This document shows positions 13,014 to 19,775 of a stretch of 19,924 bases of DNA, piece after piece. The stretch lies in NCBI GenBank assembly GCA_934539585.1, contig CAKTCT010000050.1:1-19924 (forward strand), given 5' to 3'. Origin of the DNA: an uncultured Oscillospiraceae bacterium. Lineage in GTDB: Bacteria; Bacillota; Clostridia; Oscillospirales; Ruminococcaceae. The notes below the pieces were generated by a model. It made no database searches, was not told the origin of the DNA, and saw only the letters and a program-made list of their open reading frames with translations. The position numbers were made by a program, and so were the translations under genes. Each line of letters begins with the position of its first letter. Position 1 is the stretch's first letter.

Positions 13014-14360
13014 ATGACTTATACCGAATTCAAGGAAGCCGTCACTGCCGCCGCCAAAAAGGCGGGGCTTCAGGATTATGAACTTTACGGCGTCGAGGAG
13101 GAGAGCGTAGAGCTTTCCGCCTTCCAGATGGAGGTGGAGAGCTTCTCCAACAGCGTCAGCGGCGGCGTCTGCTTCCGCTGCATCGTGGACGGGAAAATGG
13201 GCTACGCCTCCACCGAGCTTTTTGACGAGGAGCAGGCCGAGGAGATCGTCCGCCGGGCCGCGGAAAACGCCAGGACCATCGAGGCCACCGACCCCGTCTT
13301 TCTCCACAGCGCCGGAGACGACTACCAGGAGGCCGTTCCCTACACCGAGCCCCTCCCCTCCTCCGAGCAGATCACCCCCTTCCTCCTGGACTGCCAGCGG
13401 AAGGCTTATGACGCCGACCCCCGGGTCTGCGACGGCACCCAGTCCGTCTTTATCGCGGCCCGGACGACGACTCACCTGACCAACTCCCGGGGCCTGGACC
13501 TGGAAAACCAGAGCGGCGTCCAGCTGGGCTACGTCCAGGCGGTAATGGAGGAAGGCGGCGAGAAGTACTCCGGCCTGGAGTTCACCATCGACACCCTGTC
13601 CGCCATCAACCGCAAGGAGCTGGTGGACCGCACCATCAAGACCACCGCCGGGACCATCGGCGCAGAGGTAGCCGACAGCGGCAAGTACACCGTGGCCCTG
13701 TCCCCGGAAGCCATGTCCACCCTCCTTGCCATCTTCTGCGGCGTTTTCTCCTCGGACAACGCCCAGAAGGGCCTGTCCCTCCTGAAGGGCAAGGAAGGCG
13801 AGGTCATCGCCTCCCCCGCCGTGACCCTCATCGACGACCCCTTCTACCCCGGCTGCACCGCCCAGACCTCCTTTGACGCAGAGGGCGTTGCCACCCGGAA
13901 GAAATCCGTCATCGAAAACGGCGTCCTGAACACCCTGCTCTACAACCTGAGCACCGCCGCCAAGGCTGGCTGCAAGAGCACCGGCAACGCCTGCAAGGGC
14001 AGCTACGCCGGAGCCGTCTCCATCGCCCCGTACAGCTTCTACCTGAAGCCCGGCGAAGCCTCCCAGGAGGAAGTCTTCCGCCAGATCGGCTCCGGTCTTT
14101 ACATCACGGAGCTCAACGGCGGCCACGCCGGAGCCAACGCCGTCACCGGCGATTTCTCCCTCCAGAGCGCCGGCTACCTCATCGAGGACGGCAAGCTGGG
14201 CCGGGCGGTCCGGGGCTTCACCATGGCGGATAACTTCTTCGACCTTCTGAAGAAGATCACCGCCGTGGCCAGCGACCTGATTTTTGAGATTCCCGCGGGC
14301 TTCACCGTTCTCGGCGCGCCCACCACCGTCGTCACCGACGTTTCCATCGCCGGCAAATAA
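13014..14360 (+). CDS. tldE: TldE/PmbA protease subunit
   Basis: A 448-aa TldD/PmbA-family protein without the HExxxH zinc site, so the non-catalytic partner (TldE/PmbA) of the upstream TldD. It forms the cage with TldD and shapes the substrate cleft. Family signatures are an N-terminal helical domain with SNSVSGGVCFRCIVDGKMGYA (residues about 46-66), the ENGVLNTLLYNLSTAAKAGCKSTGN core, and C-terminal NAVTGDFSLQSAGYLIEDGKLG followed by the VRGFTMADNFFDLLKKI segment. The RBS GGAAAGGAG stands before the ATG. It is the second gene of the tldD operon, ended by a terminator 9 bp after the stop. Confidence 0.94.
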   Translation: MTYTEFKEAVTAAAKKAGLQDYELYGVEEESVELSAFQMEVESFSNSVSGGVCFRCIVDGKMGYASTELFDEEQAEEIVRRAAENARTIEATDPVFLHSAGDDYQEAVPYTEPLPSSEQITPFLLDCQRKAYDADPRVCDGTQSVFIAARTTTHLTNSRGLDLENQSGVQLGYVQAVMEEGGEKYSGLEFTIDTLSAINRKELVDRTIKTTAGTIGAEVADSGKYTVALSPEAMSTLLAIFCGVFSSDNAQKGLSLLKGKEGEVIASPAVTLIDDPFYPGCTAQTSFDAEGVATRKKSVIENGVLNTLLYNLSTAAKAGCKSTGNACKGSYAGAVSIAPYSFYLKPGEASQEEVFRQIGSGLYITELNGGHAGANAVTGDFSLQSAGYLIEDGKLGRAVRGFTMADNFFDLLKKITAVASDLIFEIPAGFTVLGAPTTVVTDVSIAGK

Positions 14361-14368
14361 CCGGTCCT

Positions 14369-14420
14369 AAAAAATCCCCCTTCCGCATAAGCTGGAACCA
14401 GCAGCGAAAGGGGGATTTTT
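14369..14420. terminator. bidirectional terminator between tldE and pnuC
   Basis: AAAAATCCCCCTT (14370-14382) pairs with AAGGGGGATTTTT (14408-14420); an inner GCTG/CAGC hairpin strengthens the stem. A-runs and T-runs make it active on both strands. It ends tldE, and on the minus strand it is the first terminator met by pnuC transcripts. The right arm also contains the likely RBS of the gene at 14423. Confidence 0.9.
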
Positions 14421-14422
14421 CT

Positions 14423-14632
14423 ATGCAGCAGACCGATACCGCATTCATCCCGCTCCGGGGCATGGAGCGGTGCGCCATTTTTGAAAACCGGGAGTTCTTC
14501 CGGACCCTCCAGCGCTCCGTCCTCCGGGACATGCTGGAGCAGAACCGCATCGACCCTGGCGAATACCTCCGGGCCATGGACCGGCTCCGGCAGCCTACGC
14601 CGCCTGACGGACCTTCCGCTTCCGCCAGCTGA
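14423..14632 (+). CDS. 69-aa protein of unknown function
   Basis: A short frame, MQQTDTAFIPLRGMERCAIF to the Pro/Ser/Ala tail. It is basic and mainly helical, and residues 38-55 (MLEQNRIDPGEYLRAMDRL) resemble the helix-turn-helix of SHOCT-like small domains. I do not recognise a family firmly. Third codon positions are strongly G/C, as in the real genes around it, which supports coding. The only RBS candidate, AAGGGGGA (14408-14415), lies in the right arm of the tldE terminator, so it would be translated only from transcripts that read through or start there. No separate promoter was seen. Its last 38 bp overlap the 3' end of pnuC on the other strand. Confidence 0.62.
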   Translation: MQQTDTAFIPLRGMERCAIFENREFFRTLQRSVLRDMLEQNRIDPGEYLRAMDRLRQPTPPDGPSASAS

Positions 14633-15287
14633 CGAAGCCGTACAGGTCGTTGGCCAGAAACGCCGCAAAGCAGACCACCACCGACAGATAGCGGATATCC
14701 GTCCGGCTGGCCAGGGTCCACAAAACAATGAGCACCACATCGTTGGCGGCATAGGCCAGGGCGAAAAAGGGGCTTCTCCGGAAGGTGAGGTACACCGCCA
14801 GAAAGCTGGTCGTCACCGAAAGGGTGCTGAGCAGCAGATTGGCCGTGTGGAAGGCGTCCAGGATGAAGTAGAACCCCACCGTCACCACTCCGGCGGCGGC
14901 CCACATCCAGCCGGCCTCCCCCTTCCGGAGGGTGTTCACCCGGACCTCCGCCCGGTTCCCGCCATAGGGGTTCCGCAGCCAGGAGATCAGCGCAAAGGCG
15001 GCCATGGGCATGGTCATCCCCAGATAGGTGATCATCTCCCCGTAATAGGCAAAGGTATAGGAGATGACCCCGTACAGCAGACTGAACACCACCGACAGGA
15101 ACTGCCCCAGAGGGTTCCCCTTGGCGTTGAACAGCAGTGAGGTCACGCCGATCAGCGACGCCGCCAGAGTCAGTCCGTTCCCCCGGTCAAAGGCCCGAAA
15201 CGCCCCCAGGATCAGCATCACCGACGCTCCCCACAGGACCCGCTCTCCCACGGAAAAATAGTCCAGACACTTCTTCAAACGCTCCAT
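14595..15287 (-). CDS. pnuC: PnuC-family NAD-precursor / vitamin transporter
   Basis: A 230-aa protein with about seven membrane segments. PnuC signatures are NAKGNPLGQFLSVVFSLLYG (about 67-86), YGEMITYLGMTMPMAAFALISWLRNPY, and the later AYAANDVVLIVLWTLAS. PnuC proteins move nicotinamide riboside by facilitated diffusion, trapped by phosphorylation inside; relatives carry riboflavin or thiamine, so the substrate is inferred. The start at 15287 is set by GCAGGAGG just ahead; a 13-residue in-frame extension upstream lacks an RBS. A sigma-A promoter and a structured leader precede it. It is divergent from the alpha-galactosidase gene. Confidence 0.92.
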   Translation of the reverse strand: MERLKKCLDYFSVGERVLWGASVMLILGAFRAFDRGNGLTLAASLIGVTSLLFNAKGNPLGQFLSVVFSLLYGVISYTFAYYGEMITYLGMTMPMAAFALISWLRNPYGGNRAEVRVNTLRKGEAGWMWAAAGVVTVGFYFILDAFHTANLLLSTLSVTTSFLAVYLTFRRSPFFALAYAANDVVLIVLWTLASRTDIRYLSVVVCFAAFLANDLYGFVSWRKRKVRQAA

Positions 15288-15299
15288 AATTCCTCCTGC

Positions 15300-15384
15300 A
15301 AAAAAAGAAAACACCCGCATGCACATCTTCTAAGACCTAACGATGTGCAAACGAATGCCGTACATTCCGCTACCCGGTGGCAGC
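15300..15384 (-). promoter_or_regulatory. structured pnuC leader, candidate regulatory RNA
   Basis: Read on the minus strand, about 100 nt of leader contains three successive hairpins: GCTGCC/GGTAGC (15369-15384, with a G-U pair that forms only on this strand), GAATG/CATTC (15353-15367), and TGCACATC/GATGTGCA (15320-15349). A 9-nt gap and a T-rich run (15300-15309) follow, then the RBS. I could not match it to TPP, FMN, preQ1 or the NAD+-II (pnuC) riboswitch from memory. Confidence 0.45.
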
Positions 15385-15393
15385 CTGGTTCTT

Positions 15394-15422
15394 ACTTTAT
15401 CAGAAAACCGCCGCTTTGTCAA
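15394..15422 (-). promoter_or_regulatory. sigma-A promoter of pnuC
   Basis: On the minus strand a perfect TTGACA (15417-15422), a 17-bp spacer and TAAAGT (15394-15399). The predicted start near 15387 gives a 100-nt leader. Confidence 0.8.
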
Positions 15423-15431
15423 GAACTTTTC

Positions 15432-15460
15432 TGTACATCCGGCCCGTTTTGTGTTAAGAT
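15432..15460 (+). promoter_or_regulatory. probable promoter of the alpha-galactosidase gene
   Basis: TGTACA (15432-15437), a 17-bp spacer and TAAGAT (15455-15460), each 4 of 6 to consensus. It is back to back with the pnuC promoter, only 9 bp away, so the two could influence each other. No clear catabolite-response element was seen. Confidence 0.45.
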
Positions 15461-15498
15461 AAGAGTATCTGCCGGACAGGCTTCAAGGAGGAATCTCG

Positions 15499-17481
15499 AT
15501 GGAATTTTGCGTGGAGGACTGCCGCGCCCTTTTGGAAAAACAGGTGCTGACCGTGGAAAACAGCCGGATCCGCCGCCGGTTCGCCGTAAGGCCCGAGGGC
15601 CTGCTCCCCCTGGAGGTCCGGGACCTCCGCACCGGCCAGGTCTACCGGAGCGAGAAGGAGCTGCCGGTGATCCCCAGCGGCTTCGGCTCCGACGAAGCCC
15701 CGGAGCTCCGCCTGGAGGGCGGCCCCTCCGGAAAAGGCTTTGCCGCGGCCCTTTCCTACACCGACGGGGACTGCTCCGCCGTTTACCGGTTCTTTCTGGC
15801 CCCCAGACTGCCCTTCTGCAGCCTGGAACGGACCTTTTTGGGCGACTGGTCCTTCCCCGAGGAGGACCCCGACGCCGGACAGGCCCCCGACGGCATCGAG
15901 ACCGCCGGCCCCGCCGCCGTCTCCGAGGACGTCCTGGACGCCGTGGCCCTCCCCGGCCCCCACTGGGACCTGGAAACCGTCCGGCTCTACGACCAGACCG
16001 ACTGCCATGACACCCTGGCCCGCTCCTTCCGGGAGCCGCTCTATCCAAATGCCCCCACCCGGGAACGGGGCAACCTCTTTCTATTCACCGCCCGGCTCAC
16101 CGGCCGGGGGCTTCTGCTGATCAAGGAAAGCACCACCTGCCTAAACATCCTGAACCAGTACCCCGCCGACCTGACCGTTTCCGGCAGGATCGCCCGGCTC
16201 CTGGGCTCCGGTCTTCCCGAGGGCGGCGGCGGCCGGGACCTGCGCTCCTTCGGCTCCACCGTGGGCGTGGGAGATGGGAACCGCCTCCTCTCCGAGTATA
16301 AGCGGTTTTACATGGCCCAGTGGACCTTCTCCCCGGAGACGGCCTTCACCATGTCCAACACCTGGGGCGACCGCCACCAGGACCTGGCGGTCTGCGACAG
16401 CTTCATCCGCAGGGAGATCGACACCGCCGCCGCCATGGGCCTGGACGTGGTCCAGATCGACGACGGCTGGCAGAAGGGCACCACCGCCAACTCCGCCCGG
16501 CAGAAAGGCGGCGTCTGGGAGGGCTATTACGCCGCCGACCCGGACTTCTGGCAGCCCGACCCGGAGAAGTTCCCCCAGGGCTTGAAGGCCGTCGCCTCCT
16601 ACGCCAGGTCCAAGGGGGTGGAGCTGGGGCTCTGGTTCTCCCCGGACTCCTCCCGGGACTTCCGCAACTGGAAGCGGGACGCCGCCAACCTCTTGGAGCT
16701 GTGGCGGCGCTACGGCGTGGCGCGGTTCAAGCTGGACGGGGTCAAGCTCCGCACCAAGGCGGCGGAGCGGAACTACCTGGCCCTCTTATCCCGGGTCACA
16801 GCGGAAAGCAAGGGTGGTGTGACCTTCAACCAGGACATCACCGCCGAGGACCGCACCGGCTACCTCTGGCAGAAGCAGTTCGGCACCCTTTTCGTGGAAA
16901 ACCGCTATACCGCCTGGGGCAACTACTACCCCCACAACACCCTGCGGAACCTCTGGACCATTTCCCGGTTCTTCCCCGCCCGGAAGTTCCAGTTCGAGCT
17001 TCTCAACAACCGCCTGAATCCCGACCGCTACCCCGGCGACCCCCTGGCCCCGGGGGCCCTGGACATCCGCTATGAGCTGGCCTGCGTCTTTTTCGCCAAC
17101 CCCCTGTTCTGGATGGAGCTCCAGCACCTGGCCCCGGAGGACCAGGCAGCCTTAGGCAAGCTCTTAAAAATCTGGAAGGACTGCCGGGCGGACCTGAAGG
17201 ACGCGGAGGTCCTCCCCATCGGCCGGATGCCCGACGGCTGCTCCCTCACCGGGTTCCAGGCCGACTGCGGCAACGGCGGCGGCTACCTCCTGCTGTTCCG
17301 GGAGCCCCTGGCCCCGGCAGAGGGCGTCCTGCCCATCCGCCCGGTGGCGGCCCCGGCCTCCCTCCGGCCCCTGGCCTCCAACCTGCCCAAGGACGGCTTC
17401 TCCGTGACCTGCGACGGAGACTGGCTCACCCTGTCCATGGACCAGCCCGGCTCCTACCTCCTCCTCCGCTACCGGAAATAA
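15499..17481 (+). CDS. GH36-like (clan GH-D) alpha-galactosidase
   Basis: A 660-aa cytoplasmic enzyme without a signal peptide. An N-terminal beta-sandwich (about 1-270) precedes the (beta/alpha)8 barrel with WTFSPETAFTMSNTWGDR (275-292), VVQIDDGW (317-324), ELGLWFSPD (375-383) and the nucleophile D413 in ARFKLDGVK (408-416), followed by a small C-terminal beta domain. Clan GH-D enzymes hydrolyse alpha-galactosides such as melibiose and raffinose. The usual acid/base region with a glycine-rich GRxD signature is not seen; instead there is FNQDITAEDRTGY (443-455), so D446 or D451 may serve. The substrate may thus differ from that of classical melibiase. RBS AAGGAGGA precedes the ATG. It stands alone, without sugar transporter or regulator. 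Confidence 0.85.
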   Translation: MEFCVEDCRALLEKQVLTVENSRIRRRFAVRPEGLLPLEVRDLRTGQVYRSEKELPVIPSGFGSDEAPELRLEGGPSGKGFAAALSYTDGDCSAVYRFFLAPRLPFCSLERTFLGDWSFPEEDPDAGQAPDGIETAGPAAVSEDVLDAVALPGPHWDLETVRLYDQTDCHDTLARSFREPLYPNAPTRERGNLFLFTARLTGRGLLLIKESTTCLNILNQYPADLTVSGRIARLLGSGLPEGGGGRDLRSFGSTVGVGDGNRLLSEYKRFYMAQWTFSPETAFTMSNTWGDRHQDLAVCDSFIRREIDTAAAMGLDVVQIDDGWQKGTTANSARQKGGVWEGYYAADPDFWQPDPEKFPQGLKAVASYARSKGVELGLWFSPDSSRDFRNWKRDAANLLELWRRYGVARFKLDGVKLRTKAAERNYLALLSRVTAESKGGVTFNQDITAEDRTGYLWQKQFGTLFVENRYTAWGNYYPHNTLRNLWTISRFFPARKFQFELLNNRLNPDRYPGDPLAPGALDIRYELACVFFANPLFWMELQHLAPEDQAALGKLLKIWKDCRADLKDAEVLPIGRMPDGCSLTGFQADCGNGGGYLLLFREPLAPAEGVLPIRPVAAPASLRPLASNLPKDGFSVTCDGDWLTLSMDQPGSYLLLRYRK

Positions 17482-17492
17482 GGTCTACTCCC

Positions 17493-17537
17493 GCCCCCTT
17501 TCCCATAGACTGATAGCAGCCGGGAAAGGGGCCTTTT
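17493..17537 (+). terminator. terminator of the alpha-galactosidase gene
   Basis: CCCCTTTCCC (17495-17504) pairs with GGGAAAGGGG (17522-17531), followed by CCTTTT. The 17-nt loop is long but the 10-bp stem is perfect. Confidence 0.8.
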
Positions 17538-17579
17538 ATAAAAGCCGCCCGGCCAAGGACCGCCAGAAAGGAAAAGACC

Positions 17580-18461
17580 ATGCCCCATCGATTTGTTTCC
17601 AGGCAACCCATCCTTAAAGGCTACTCAAAGGATCAGAAGTACTGCGTCACAGACGACCGCAGAAGGAAATTTCTGCTTCGGATTTCTCCCCTGGAGCAGT
17701 ATGCGCAGAAAAAGCGGCAATACGATTTCATGTGCCAGGCGGCGGCCCTGGGAATCCCCATGTGCCGGCCGCTGGAGTTCGGCACATCCGACGAAGGGGT
17801 CTATTCGCTGCAAACCTGGATAGACGGCGGGGACGCCCGGGAGATCGTCCCGTGCCTTCCGGCTCCGGAGCAATACGCCCTGGGCCTTGACGCCGGGAAA
17901 ATCTTAAAAACGCTCCATTCCATCCCCGCGCCGGAAAACCAGCCGGATTGGGAAAGCCGCATCAACGATAAGACCGATTCGAAAATCCGGAAATACCAGG
18001 AGTGTCCGCTGAAATACGACAACGGCCAGCTTTTTATCGATTTTATCAACGCCAACCGGCATCTTCTCAAAAACCGCCCCCAGTGCCGCCAGCACGGCGA
18101 TTACCATATCGGAAACATGATGGTGGAAGCCGGCAGCATCGTGATCATCGACTTTGACCGCGACGATTCCGGCGACCCGTGGAAGGAATTCAAGAGCATC
18201 ACCTGGTGCGTGCAGGTATCCCCGCTGTTTGCATCGGGGATGGTCAACGGCTATTTCGACCACCACGTGCCCATGGATTTCTGGAAGCTCCTCGTGCTGT
18301 ATACCAGCCTCGGCATCATCTCCTCCCTGCCCTGGGCGATCCCTTATGGGGAAGGAGAGGTTCATACGATGAAGCTGCTGGCCGACGAAGTCCTTTCCTG
18401 GTACGGCGATCGAAACACCCCCGTCCCGGCCTGGTACCAGCCCTCTCCCCCTGAATCCTGA
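17580..18461 (+). CDS. APH-fold phosphotransferase of unknown substrate
   Basis: A 293-aa protein of the aminoglycoside phosphotransferase / choline kinase fold. The kinase signature is complete: H172-G-D174-Y-H-I-G-N179 is the catalytic loop, and D191-F-D193 in IVIIDFDRDD is the metal-binding motif. The N-lobe has KFLLRIS (30-36), with K30 or R34 near the usual nucleotide site. Members phosphorylate antibiotics, choline, homoserine or other small hydroxyl compounds; nothing here fixes the substrate, and resistance should not be assumed. RBS AGAAAGGAAAAG precedes the ATG. The gene looks clearly less GC-rich and less C-biased at third positions than its neighbours, which suggests later acquisition. 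It lies 36 bp before the M23 gene with no terminator seen between them. Confidence 0.87.
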   Translation: MPHRFVSRQPILKGYSKDQKYCVTDDRRRKFLLRISPLEQYAQKKRQYDFMCQAAALGIPMCRPLEFGTSDEGVYSLQTWIDGGDAREIVPCLPAPEQYALGLDAGKILKTLHSIPAPENQPDWESRINDKTDSKIRKYQECPLKYDNGQLFIDFINANRHLLKNRPQCRQHGDYHIGNMMVEAGSIVIIDFDRDDSGDPWKEFKSITWCVQVSPLFASGMVNGYFDHHVPMDFWKLLVLYTSLGIISSLPWAIPYGEGEVHTMKLLADEVLSWYGDRNTPVPAWYQPSPPES

Positions 18462-18497
18462 AAACGCGCCCCACAGCCGCCTGAAAGGGACGATTTC

Positions 18498-19022
18498 ATG
18501 CCCAAAAACCTCCGCCGCGCCCTGGCCGCCCTCCTCCTTCTCCCCCTCCTCACCGCCGGAGCCGCGGACTTCGACCTCCTCCCCCCGCCCGCCTACGCCG
18601 ACCTCTCCCCCTACCAGATGACTGTCCCCCTGCTCCCGCCCCTGGAGACCCTCTCCCTCAACGACCCCTTCGGCTGGCGCTGCCACCCCATCACCGGCGC
18701 ATTGGATTTCCACACCGGCGCCGACCTGGCCGCCGCCCAGGGGACCCCTATCCGGGCGGTCCTCTCCGGCACTGTCCGGGAGGCGGGCTTCGACCCCAGC
18801 TACGGCAATTACCTCCGCATCGACCACCACAACGGCTTCTCCACCCTCTACGCCCATTGCAGCAGGCTTCTGGTAAAAGAGGGGGACGCCGTCCGGAAGG
18901 GCCAGCGGGTGGCCAAGGCAGGCTCCACCGGCGACGCCACCGGCCCCCACCTCCACTTGGAGGTCTGGATGAACGGCGTCTGCCTGGACCCGGCTGTCGC
19001 CCTGAAGCTCCCCGATGCTTGA
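18498..19022 (+). CDS. exported M23 (LytM) metallopeptidase, SpoIVFA-position protein
   Basis: A 174-aa protein with a basic N-terminus and one hydrophobic stretch (about 7-22), a signal peptide or anchor, then an M23 domain (about 50-168). All expected residues are present: H72 and D76 (FHTGAD), H120 in LYAHCS, H151 and H153 in TGPHLHLEV. It overlaps a SpoIVFB-like protease by 8 nt. That is the arrangement of spoIVFA-spoIVFB, where SpoIVFA has an M23-like domain and holds the SpoIVFB protease inactive until sigma-K is needed. Bacillus SpoIVFA is longer and its M23 domain is degenerate; this one is short and looks catalytically complete. SpoIVFA-like is therefore inferred from context; a plain peptidoglycan endopeptidase is the alternative. 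Confidence 0.85.
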   Translation: MPKNLRRALAALLLLPLLTAGAADFDLLPPPAYADLSPYQMTVPLLPPLETLSLNDPFGWRCHPITGALDFHTGADLAAAQGTPIRAVLSGTVREAGFDPSYGNYLRIDHHNGFSTLYAHCSRLLVKEGDAVRKGQRVAKAGSTGDATGPHLHLEVWMNGVCLDPAVALKLPDA

Positions 19023-19593
19023 GTTCTGTTTTGGGAAGACCCGGACGGTCCTCCACTTTTCCTTTTTCGCCGTTCTGCTGCTGACGGCGGAGCTTCTGCG
19101 AAGCGACTGGGGCCTCTGGTGCGCCGGAGCCTGCCTGCTCCACGAGACCGGCCATATCCTCGCCTACGCCTCCCTGGGGGCCGCCCCCCGGGAAGTCCAT
19201 TTTGCCTGCGGCGGCATCCGCATCGTCCCCCCGGGGAAGCCCCTCTCCCCGGCCCGGGAGACCCTGGTCCTGGTGTCGGGCAGCGCCGTGAACCTTCTCA
19301 TCGGCGGAGCCCTCCTGACCCTGAACTGCCGGTACGCGGCGGGATTTCACCTGCTGCTGGGGGCCTTCAACCTCCTGCCCCTGACGGCCCTGGACGGCGG
19401 CCAGCTCCTGCGGCTCCTGGCGGAGCAGCGCCTTTCCCTCCGGGGAGCCGCCATCCTCTGCCAGACCGCCAGCGTCCTGACCCTTCTCCCGCTGCTCTGG
19501 GGCGGATGGCAGTTGTTCCGCCGAACCGGAAATTTCACACTGCTTCTCACCCTCTGCTACCTGATGATCCTCTCCATCGCCTCCCACAAATAA
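19015..19593 (+). CDS. spoIVFB: SpoIVFB-like M50 site-2 protease
   Basis: A 192-aa membrane metalloprotease with about six membrane segments. The zinc site HETGH (H43, E44, H47) lies in one segment and the third ligand D127 in NLLPLTALDGGQ (119-130), the NPxP...LDGG-type motif of intramembrane S2P enzymes. SpoIVFB cuts pro-sigma-K in the mother cell. This one is shorter than Bacillus SpoIVFB and lacks the C-terminal CBS domain, which is common in Clostridia. It overlaps the M23 gene by 8 nt, so translation is coupled. The substrate is inferred from the arrangement; another membrane protein is possible. The stop codon runs straight into the right copy of the dispersed repeat. Confidence 0.85.
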   Translation: MLEFCFGKTRTVLHFSFFAVLLLTAELLRSDWGLWCAGACLLHETGHILAYASLGAAPREVHFACGGIRIVPPGKPLSPARETLVLVSGSAVNLLIGGALLTLNCRYAAGFHLLLGAFNLLPLTALDGGQLLRLLAEQRLSLRGAAILCQTASVLTLLPLLWGGWQLFRRTGNFTLLLTLCYLMILSIASHK

Positions 19594-19701
19594 AGTTTTC
19601 GGTCCAGCCTTTTTCAAAAGGCTGGCAGGGTGGAGGGGCAGCGCCCCTCCTCGCCCTCCGCAGAGGGCGAAACTCCACCCCCGTTGCGCCTCGGGCGCAA
19701 C
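19593..19701. repeat. dispersed multi-hairpin repeat, right copy (inverted)
   Basis: Starting at the spoIVFB stop: CCAGCCTTTT (19604-19613) with AAAAGGCTGG (19616-19625); GGAGGGGC (19632-19639) with GCCCCTCC (19643-19650); TCGCCCTC (19651-19658) with GAGGGCGA (19663-19670); GTTGCGCC (19683-19690) with GGCGCAAC (19694-19701). It matches the reverse complement of 93-184 in order and sequence over about 90 bp. One stem differs from the left copy by paired changes that keep pairing. Confidence 0.85.
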
Positions 19702-19716
19702 CCAAAACAAGGAAAA

Positions 19717-19775
19717 GGCGGCCCGCAGGCCGCCCGCGGATGTCCCCGCGGCCGCAATTTCAAAGAAATTGCGGC
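19717..19775. repeat. cluster of three further perfect hairpins
   Basis: GGCGGCC (19717-19723) with GGCCGCC (19728-19734); CGCGG (19735-19739) with CCGCG (19746-19750); GCCGCAATTTC (19751-19761) with GAAATTGCGGC (19765-19775). They abut one another with almost no spacing. No gene lies here. Confidence 0.7.

Noticed and set aside
11570..14360. RiPP/microcin maturation locus based on tldD-tldE
   Set aside because: No precursor peptide, cyclodehydratase or exporter is next to the pair; TldD/E is widespread as a housekeeping protease.
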